Assembly (NCBI RefSeq): GCF_000717715.1
Contig: NZ_JOAI01000071.1
Location: forward strand, 1-23,009
Source: Streptomyces sp. NRRL B-24484
GTDB lineage: Bacteria; Actinomycetota; Actinomycetes; Streptomycetales; Streptomycetaceae
Length of the DNA stretch: 23,009 nt
Direction of reading: 5' to 3'
The translations under genes were made by a program, and so were the position numbers. The notes below the pieces were generated by a model that was not told the origin of the DNA, made no database searches, and saw only the letters and a list, made by a program, of their open reading frames with translations. This document shows, in pieces, positions 14,658-23,009 of the stretch. The stretch's first letter is position 1. Each line of letters begins with the position of its first letter.

Positions 14658-14671
14658 GGCCGGCGGTCCGG

Positions 14672-16780
<2,109 letters not shown>

Positions 16781-17275
16781 GCGGCGTTGCACTCCTCAAT
16801 GAAGTTCTCTGACTCGTCTGCGCGGACGGCCTCTTGCCCCCGACGCGCTCTCACAGGGCGAGACGGCGGGGTGTGGCGCCCGTCGCAGCCTGTACGCGCT
16901 GCGCGAACACGACCGTGGCCGGGCACCGGCGCCCGGGGACGCCATCTCCTCCTGCCACCACGGTTCCTGGCGGACCGTGGCACCGGGCGCAGGCGGCGGA
17001 GCTGCTGCGATGCAGGCTACCGGTGCTCGGGACGGGGCTTATGCTCCAACCCAGCAGAGGATTATGCTACGCGGACCTCGGACATCGCCTCGATCGGACG
17101 TTCGAGGAGGGGTGGCCGCCACGGGAATCGGCACGCATGAACCGCCGGGTCCCGGGGCACGTCCTCATCAACACAGCAGAATCCTCAGAGAAGAAAAGCC
17201 ACGAGCGGGAACGAAATCGACCTGGTTGGATGTTCACCCTGGTACGACAGCTCGTCGAGCTAGAGAAGAGGCGAC
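16781..17275. other. Divergent intergenic region parE / zinc-ribbon gene
   Basis: I find no convincing gene in these 495 bp. Two hairpins lie on the parE side: CCGGGC/GCCCGG (16919-16924, 16931-16936) and CCACGGT/ACCGTGG (16958-16964, 16974-16980). On the other side TTATGCT occurs twice (17039-17045, 17062-17068); TATGCT fits a -10 (TAnnnT) in the + direction, but no -35 stands 16-18 nt before either copy. Promoters for both flanking genes must lie here. Confidence 0.6.
17249..17261. promoter_or_regulatory. 13-bp palindrome before the zinc-ribbon gene
   Basis: AGCTCG-T-CGAGCT is a perfect palindrome with a 1-nt centre, ending 14 nt upstream of the GTG and just before the Shine-Dalgarno-like GAAGAGG. 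It could be an operator; as RNA the loop would be too tight unless some pairs open. Confidence 0.35.
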
Positions 17276-17506
17276 GTGACTACTGTTCTGACCCCTGCGA
17301 GCCCGCTCACCGCGGCTGACCGCTGCGACCGTTGCGGCGCCCAGGCCTACCTGCGCGTCGTCCTCGCCAGCGGCGGCGAACTGCTCTTCTGTGCCCACCA
17401 CGGCCGGAAGTTCGAGCCCGAGCTCAAGAAGATCTCTGTGGAGATACAGGACGAGACGGGTCGTCTGGGCACGACACCCGCATCGGCCTCCGACGACGAG
17501 CGCTGA
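17276..17506 (+). CDS. Small zinc-ribbon protein (DUF7455-like)
   Basis: This 76-residue cytoplasmic protein has a probable zinc site: Cys17-x2-Cys20 (DRCDRCGAQ) and Cys39-x2-His42 (FCAHHGRKFEP). The middle, YLRVVLASGGELLFC, fits two beta strands between the metal knuckles, and the C-terminus is charged. This layout is common in small actinobacterial proteins listed as DUF7455, whose function is unknown. The GTG at 17276 has GAAGAGG upstream. The gene ends with a very strong terminator, so it is a single-gene transcript and probably well expressed. It is divergent from parE. The motif suggests nucleic-acid or protein binding, but that is inference. Confidence 0.8.
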   Translation: MTTVLTPASPLTAADRCDRCGAQAYLRVVLASGGELLFCAHHGRKFEPELKKISVEIQDETGRLGTTPASASDDER

Positions 17507-17547
17507 CCGCAGCGCCCCGTCGGCGAGCCGGGTCCACCCGGGGCACG

Positions 17548-17589
17548 GGGCCGGGCGGCAGGTCGAAAGGCCTGCCGCCCGGCCCTTTT
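17548..17589 (+). terminator. Rho-independent terminator with T-tract
   Basis: The arms 17548-17562 and 17571-17585 form a 15-bp perfect GC stem with an 8-nt loop, followed by TTTT (17586-17589). It lies 41 nt after the zinc-ribbon gene. The smaller stem CCGGGT/ACCCGG (17528-17541) precedes it. This is the only hairpin in the window with an obvious T-tract. Confidence 0.9.
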
Positions 17590-17696
17590 GCGTTCCCGGC
17601 CCCACTTTCCGTGGCCGTGCGCGCACCGAGCGCCACCGGGCGCGCACGGACTGCCACCACCCGTCGGCGGACTGACACCGCGTCGGACGGTGACCG

Positions 17697-18611
17697 TCAG
17701 AGTGCGGAGCGCACATCGTCCGCGACCGCGGCGAGCCGGGTGTACACCCCGGGATGGGTCGCCTCGGCACAGCCCGTCCCCCAGGACACCAGCCCGACCA
17801 GCCGGCCCGCCACGATCAGCGGCCCGCCGCTGTCGCCCTGGCAGGCGTCGCGACCGCCCTGCTCGGCGCCGGCGCACACCATGACCCTCGCGTCGTAGGG
17901 GCTGTCCCCACCCGCGGGATAGTCGCGCGAACACACCTCGTCGGAGACCACCGGCACGTCGACCGACCGCAGCGTCGGCGAGTAGCTGCCGTTGCCCCGG
18001 GTGTCACCCCAGCCGTAGACCCGCGCCTCGGTGCCCGCGGCGTACGGCTCCGTCTCCCCCTGCGCGACCATGCCGATCACCGGCCGGCCCGCCTGCGGCT
18101 CGGCGAGGGTGAGCACCGCCACGTCCCGCAGGTTGTGCGTGAAGTCGTACCCGGGGTCGATCCACACGCTGCGCACGGTGACCTCCCGCCCGTCCCGGCT
18201 GCGCAGGTCGTCACGGCCGATCACCGCCTGCAACCCCGGCCGGTCGGCGCGGTGGCCGGTGCGCTCGTCGTAGAAGCAGTGCGCGGCGGTGACCACCTTG
18301 GTTGCCGAGACGAGCACGCCGCCGCAGAACTGCCCGGACCGGCTGCTGCCGAACTGCTGGCGGCTGGCGACGGCGACCATCCACGGGTGGTCGGCGGTGG
18401 AGGAGGCCGCGCCACCGACGATCCTGCGCTGCGCCTCGGCGGGGCCGGCCGCACCGAGCACCGCCAGCGAGGCGGGGAGCGAGGCCAGCAGCGCCGCGGC
18501 CACCGCACGGCGGGTGCGGCGACGGCCGGCACGGGCCGCGGCCGCCCGCCGGGGATCGCTGCGGAGGCCAAGGGGGCGGGGCCGGATGGCGGGGACGTCC
18601 AGGGAGGGCAC
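17697..18611 (-). CDS. Secreted trypsin-like serine protease (S1 family)
   Basis: This extracellular endopeptidase precursor has 304 residues. A basic N-terminus (with RRRTRR at 30-35) and a hydrophobic core (about 36-56) form the export signal, ending near AEA (58-60). The mature enzyme starts IVGG (64-67) after QRR, a likely activation site. The catalytic triad is His111 (TAAHC), Asp163 (RDVAVLTL) and Ser261 (GDSGGP). Asp255, six residues before Ser261, predicts cleavage after Arg or Lys. Six cysteines (96, 112, 227, 246, 257, 281) allow three disulfides. The GTG at 18611 has GGAG 5 nt upstream; the frame stays open to 18932 but lacks support there. The N-terminal part before the signal core is longer than usual. 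The gene follows hrdB on the same strand but is separated from it by a terminator. Confidence 0.9.
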   Translation of the reverse strand: MPSLDVPAIRPRPLGLRSDPRRAAAARAGRRRTRRAVAAALLASLPASLAVLGAAGPAEAQRRIVGGAASSTADHPWMVAVASRQQFGSSRSGQFCGGVLVSATKVVTAAHCFYDERTGHRADRPGLQAVIGRDDLRSRDGREVTVRSVWIDPGYDFTHNLRDVAVLTLAEPQAGRPVIGMVAQGETEPYAAGTEARVYGWGDTRGNGSYSPTLRSVDVPVVSDEVCSRDYPAGGDSPYDARVMVCAGAEQGGRDACQGDSGGPLIVAGRLVGLVSWGTGCAEATHPGVYTRLAAVADDVRSAL

Positions 18612-18770
18612 CGGATCTCCAAGCTGGCTCGACGACGGACAACCGGCACAGCGTAGTCGAGCCGTCACCCAACGTGTCGTCACCTTGCCTGCGGCCACCC
18701 GTACGAGCGACACCGGCCGCTCAGCCGGCCGGTTCGCCCCCCGGCCGCACGGAAGGAGACCCCGGGCATG

Positions 18771-18807
18771 CCGAAGGGCCCGGAGCGTGGTGCTCCGGGC
18801 CCTTCGG
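18771..18807 (-). terminator. hrdB terminator hairpin
   Basis: The arms 18771-18786 and 18792-18807 are perfectly complementary over 16 bp with a 5-nt loop. The structure begins 36 nt after the hrdB stop on the - strand. It has no T-tract. Confidence 0.8.
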
Positions 18808-18843
18808 ACCGATCGTCGCCGGGCCGCCGTGGCCCCCGGGGGA

Positions 18844-20463
<1,620 letters not shown>

Positions 20464-20955
20464 GAACAACCTCTCGGACGATGAGTGGACTCGAACCCGT
20501 ACCCGACCGTACGAGAGGACGGAAGACGATCACGCACGATCACGTGCGGGGTCGACTCCGACCGGCTCGGACTTGAGGACGAGGACTGGGTTTGCGGGAC
20601 GGCAGCAGCGCCGCAGACCAACACAGCATTCTGACATGGTGGTGGTATTCCGGAGCTGCTTCCGCTCCGTACACATCGCTGCCACCCCTCAAGTGTTACG
20701 CATCCCGTTCGTGGCGCGGGTCACACCGCTGGCGGAACCGCCGTCGCCCCCCTCGGAGGCCGGGCGACACGGCCCTCCGGCCGCCCCGGGGGACGGGGCT
20801 CGGGCGGCGGAAGGGCCGTGCGGCGACGGTGCTGCGAGGTGCGGCCGCGGATCCTGCTCGGGCGCTTCGAGAACGCCTCGGGGGTGCTTCCAGGGTGCTC
20901 CGGGTGCTTCGGGGTGCGGCCGCGCGGGGCCATGGGCGTACGCCGGGCGCGCCGC
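20464..20955. other. hrdB leader/promoter region and whiH 3' region
   Basis: There is no convincing gene in these 492 bp. On the - strand an AT-richer stretch with GTAACACTTG (20689-20698) and GATGTGT further down (about 20668-20675) is the best place for the main hrdB promoter, but it does not match TTGACA/TAnnnT. ACGATCACG is repeated at 20526-20534 and 20536-20544. An imperfect hairpin at 20771-20817 (outer arms GGCCCT/AGGGCC, inner CCGCCC/GGGCGG) may terminate whiH. Four roughly 10-bp GGGTGCTTC-like units stand at 20882-20920. Confidence 0.5.
20882..20920. repeat. Four tandem ~10-bp units after whiH
   Basis: GGGTGCTTC, GGGTGCTCC, GGGTGCTTC and GGGTGCGGC follow one another (20882-20890, 20893-20901, 20902-20910, 20912-20920). 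They lie just past the 3' end of whiH. There is no sign of coding. Confidence 0.45.
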
Positions 20956-21828
20956 TCAGTGCTCGCGCGGGGCCGGGACGGCGTGCTCGATGTCGGGGTG
21001 GACGGTGAGCAGTGCCCGCACGGCCGTCTCGGCCGCCGTGCCGTCGCCCGTGCCGAGGGCGTCGACCAGACGGACGTGCAGGCTGATCGCGGCGTCCGAG
21101 GGGCGCTCGCAGGTCGACCCGGGACCGCCCGACACCTGCAGGGCGCAGGAGACGATGCCGGAGAGGTGCTCCAGCATGCGGTTCCCCGCCATCTGCAGGA
21201 CCAGGCCGTGCAGCTCGGCGTCGGCCCGACCGTAGCCGACGGCGTCGCCCTGGGTGGCGGCGTGGGCCATGATCTCGGTCAGCTCGACCAGGCGGTGCTG
21301 GACGTCCTCCCGGCCGTGGCCGGCGGCGAGGCGGGCGGCGAGCGGCTCGATCGCCCAGCGCAGCTCGAACAGCTCGCGGCGCTGCTCGTCGCGCTGCGGG
21401 CCGAAGGCGCGCCACTCGATGATGTCGGGGTCGAGGAGGTTCCAGTCGGCGACCGGGCGGACCCGGGTGCCGACGTTGGGCCGGGCGCTGACCAGGCCCT
21501 TGGCCTCCAGCACGCGCAGTGATTCGCGGACGACGGTGCGCGAGACCTCGAACCGCTGGCCGATCTCCTCCGGGACGAGGGGACGGTCGGCGCCGAGGTC
21601 ACCGGAGACGATCATCTGGCCGAGCTGCTGGACCAGCTGGCCGTGCAGGCCGCGGCCGCGGCTGCTGGTGGTCTTGCGGCCGACCCGGGCGAGCTCGGAC
21701 TCGGCGCCCTCCCAGCGGGGGGCGGGCGGGACGGGCCGTTCGGCGTAGGGGAAGCGGTCGATCTCGGCGGCGGCGATCGTGTCGGCCGGACGGGCGGTGG
21801 TCATGGCGGGGTGCGCAAGGGTACTCAC
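20956..21828 (-). CDS. whiH: Sporulation regulator WhiH (GntR/FadR family)
   Basis: This 290-residue transcription factor is needed for sporulation septation in aerial hyphae of Streptomyces. After a variable N-terminus (1-58) comes a GntR-type winged HTH at about 60-125: RGLHGQLVQQLGQMIVSGDL, VPEEIGQRFEVSRTVVRESL, then VLEAKGLVSARPNVGTRV. A helical FCD effector domain (about 145-280) contains His residues in ELHGLVLQ, SLHVRLVDAL and LLTVHPDIEH that could bind a metal or small acid. Identity as WhiH rests on these stretches and on the position next to hrdB. The GTG at 21828 gives MSTLAHP, as in relatives; an ATG at 21804 is the alternative. A sigma-WhiG-like promoter lies so close that the mRNA may be leaderless. 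Confidence 0.87.
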   Translation of the reverse strand: MSTLAHPAMTTARPADTIAAAEIDRFPYAERPVPPAPRWEGAESELARVGRKTTSSRGRGLHGQLVQQLGQMIVSGDLGADRPLVPEEIGQRFEVSRTVVRESLRVLEAKGLVSARPNVGTRVRPVADWNLLDPDIIEWRAFGPQRDEQRRELFELRWAIEPLAARLAAGHGREDVQHRLVELTEIMAHAATQGDAVGYGRADAELHGLVLQMAGNRMLEHLSGIVSCALQVSGGPGSTCERPSDAAISLHVRLVDALGTGDGTAAETAVRALLTVHPDIEHAVPAPREH

Positions 21829-21835
21829 ACGTCCT

Positions 21836-21863
21836 TTGTCGGCGATCGCCCCACCCGGCTTGA
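21836..21863 (-). promoter_or_regulatory. Candidate sigma-WhiG promoter of whiH
   Basis: On the - strand TCAA (21863-21860), a 16-nt spacer and GCCGACAA (21843-21836) match the FliA/WhiG consensus TAAA-N15/16-GCCGATAA at 3 of 4 and 7 of 8 positions. whiH is a known direct target of sigma-WhiG in S. coelicolor. The -10 element ends only 7 nt before the GTG start, so transcription would begin at or very near the start codon. Confidence 0.65.
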
Positions 21864-21968
21864 GGATTCTCGTGAAAAGCACACGAAAGGGTGATCGTCT
21901 GCGGCTGGATCATTGACTTCTTATCAGGCAGACCGTCCTCTTCCGATCACTCCGGTACCACTTCCGTC

Positions 21969-22001
21969 CCGCCCGGCGGGCGGACCGGCGGCCCGCGCCG
22001 G
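21969..22001 (-). terminator. Two adjacent hairpins after the membrane-protein gene
   Basis: CCGGCG/CGCCGG (21985-21990, 21996-22001, 5-nt loop) and CCGCCC/GGGCGG (21969-21974, 21978-21983, 3-nt loop) lie within 41 nt of the stop at 22010 and before the whiH promoter. Each stem is short, but together they are a reasonable terminator. Confidence 0.5.
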
Positions 22002-22009
22002 CACCGGTC

Positions 22010-22915
22010 TCACAGCTCGCGGCGCCGGACCTGGAGCGCGAGCGCCGCCGCCAGACCGAGCGCCGGCGGCACCAGCAGCAGTGCCAGCAGCAAAGGCAGC
22101 GGCAGGTGCAGGACGTCGGCCACGGCGCGCCCGTCGCGGACCCGCAGCCGCTCCAAGCCGCGGTACAGCGGCAGCAGTGTCCGCAGGTCACGGACGGTGC
22201 GCAGGCCTCCGGGCCCGCCGTCGCCGCCGGCCGGGGACCGGCGCAGCAGCAGGCCGGCGAACAGCTCCCCCGGCACGACGACGGCCCCCACCAGGACCAG
22301 CCCGGCGGCGGCCTGCCGGACCAGCGAGGTGGCGACCAGACCGGCCCAGCCGGCCAGCACCACGACCGCGGCGAACACGCCGAGCGGCCGGGCGGCGACC
22401 GTGAGGGCGGCCCCCCAGGCCGGGGCCCCGGTGTACGGGTGTGCGGCGGGGGCGGACGCGATGCCGGGGGTCGCACCCGGGAGGAGCGCGCCGGCGTCCA
22501 CGCCGGCGGGCAGGGCGAGCCACAGCACCACGGCGTTCACCAGGACGCCGGCGGCGGCCAGCAGCAGGCCGGCTCCACCGATCACCAGCAGCTTGGCGAG
22601 GAGCAGCGCCGCCCTGCGCGAGAGGGCGACCCGGGAGGCCGGCAGGCCCGGGTGCCCGACCTCGTACGCGTAGGAGAGCGCACCGAGCAGGCACGTCCCG
22701 AGGGCGGCGACCGGCAGCGGCAGCAGCGGGACGACGGCGGCCAGCGCCTGCAGCGCGGCCTCCGCCGGCAACGGGCCCGGCACCTGCTGCCGGGCCGCCA
22801 CGGCCGCCACCGCAGCACCCACGACCAGGACGGCGGCCGCGGTCAGCCAGGTCGACCGCAGGCCGCGCAGCCGTCTGACCTCGTACGACAGCGTGTGGAA
22901 CGGCAGCGCGTTCAC
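22010..22915 (-). CDS. ABC-2-like membrane permease
   Basis: This 301-residue membrane protein has a short cytoplasmic start (LSYEVRRLRGLRSTWL) and about six hydrophobic segments: 24-42, 58-82, 104-136, 174-196, 201-224 and 268-292. A start such as EVRRLRGLRSTW leading into the first helix is common in ABC-2 type permeases of exporters. No substrate is indicated. The GTG at 22915 overlaps the stop of the upstream gene as GTGA, and GGAGCGAGG precedes it, so the two are translationally coupled. The upstream gene is probably the ATPase, but only its last codons are in the window. The gene is immediately upstream of whiH on the same strand, with hairpins between. Confidence 0.7.
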   Translation of the reverse strand: MNALPFHTLSYEVRRLRGLRSTWLTAAAVLVVGAAVAAVAARQQVPGPLPAEAALQALAAVVPLLPLPVAALGTCLLGALSYAYEVGHPGLPASRVALSRRAALLLAKLLVIGGAGLLLAAAGVLVNAVVLWLALPAGVDAGALLPGATPGIASAPAAHPYTGAPAWGAALTVAARPLGVFAAVVVLAGWAGLVATSLVRQAAAGLVLVGAVVVPGELFAGLLLRRSPAGGDGGPGGLRTVRDLRTLLPLYRGLERLRVRDGRAVADVLHLPLPLLLALLLVPPALGLAAALALQVRRREL

Positions 22916-23009
22916 GGGGCCTCGCTCCAGTGGTGGTCCCCGTCGGACGCCGGGCGGAAGGGCCCGTCCGGCGCGGGGTCGGGGTGCGGGGTCGGGTACG
23001 GGGTGGGGC
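22912..23009 (-). CDS. 3' end of an upstream gene (possibly ABC ATPase), partial
   Basis: An open frame runs in from the right edge on the - strand and stops with TGA at 22914-22912. The visible tail is Pro/Asp-rich (PTPYPTPHPDPAPDGP, then ending DGDHHWSEAP). It shares a GTGA overlap with the permease gene. Such tails are typical disordered C-termini, so the family cannot be told. An ABC ATPase is inferred only from the neighbouring ABC-2-like permease. Confidence 0.5.
   Translation of the reverse strand, partial: PTPYPTPHPDPAPDGPFRPASDGDHHWSEAP

Noticed and set aside
17207..17240. Sigma-R-like GGAAC-N19-GTT before the zinc-ribbon gene
   Set aside because: The -35 ends in C instead of T and the spacer is one nt too long, so the match is no better than chance.
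18764..18830. Small + strand ORF with GGAAGGAG and ATG at 18768
   Set aside because: It runs straight through the hrdB terminator hairpin and then antisense to hrdB; its codons are explained by the inverted repeat.
20470..20515. tRNA-like T-arm (GGTTCGAGTCC on the - strand) upstream of hrdB
   Set aside because: Only three of the five T-stem pairs form, and no acceptor, anticodon or D arms can be built around it.
20614..20651. Sigma-R-type promoter for hrdB starting with GGAAT (20651-20647, - strand)
   Set aside because: The nearest GTT follows after 24 nt; the sigma-R spacing is about 18 nt.

Overview
The window looks like chromosomal core DNA of a streptomycete (Streptomyces or Kitasatospora). 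The DNA is extremely GC-rich, GTG starts are frequent, and the marker genes are parC, parE, the principal sigma factor hrdB and the sporulation regulator whiH in the order familiar from Streptomyces. I see no insertion sequence, phage gene, CRISPR array, rRNA or tRNA.

Layout. (1) 1-3731: parC on the + strand with its own terminator, then a sucrase/ferredoxin-like [2Fe-2S] protein whose start is overlapped by an iron-box-like sequence. (2) 3746-9122: an SsuABC/TauABC-type ABC importer on the - strand (ATPase, permease, lipoprotein), divergent from a CitA/CitB-type two-component pair on the + strand, with a palindrome between them. (3) 9123-9816: a small secreted four-cysteine protein preceded by a layered inverted-repeat structure. 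(4) 9817-14515, all - strand: a membrane protein, a DesK/NarL-type kinase and regulator with a GTGA overlap, then a DUF485 protein and an SSS-family symporter (MctB/MctC- or YjcH/ActP-like), also with a GTGA overlap. (5) 14608-17589: parE with a 21-bp-stem terminator, a roughly 500-bp intergenic region, and a divergent small zinc-ribbon protein with its terminator. (6) 17697-23009, - strand: a secreted trypsin-like protease, hrdB, whiH with a sigma-WhiG-type promoter, an ABC-2-like membrane protein and the 3' end of the gene upstream of it.

How it fits together. parC and parE encode the two topoisomerase IV subunits but are separated by about 12 kb of transport and signalling genes. The two sensor systems each sit beside a solute transporter, so local control of uptake is a reasonable inference but is not shown. 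hrdB supplies the housekeeping sigma factor, and whiH is probably switched on late in aerial hyphae by sigma-WhiG.

Most of the window is conserved and ordinary. The least explained parts are noncoding: the layered dyad at 9283-9348, the possibly leaderless whiH start, the palindrome between ABC transporter and two-component genes, and several short tandem repeats. All family assignments come from reading motifs by eye; no database search was possible.
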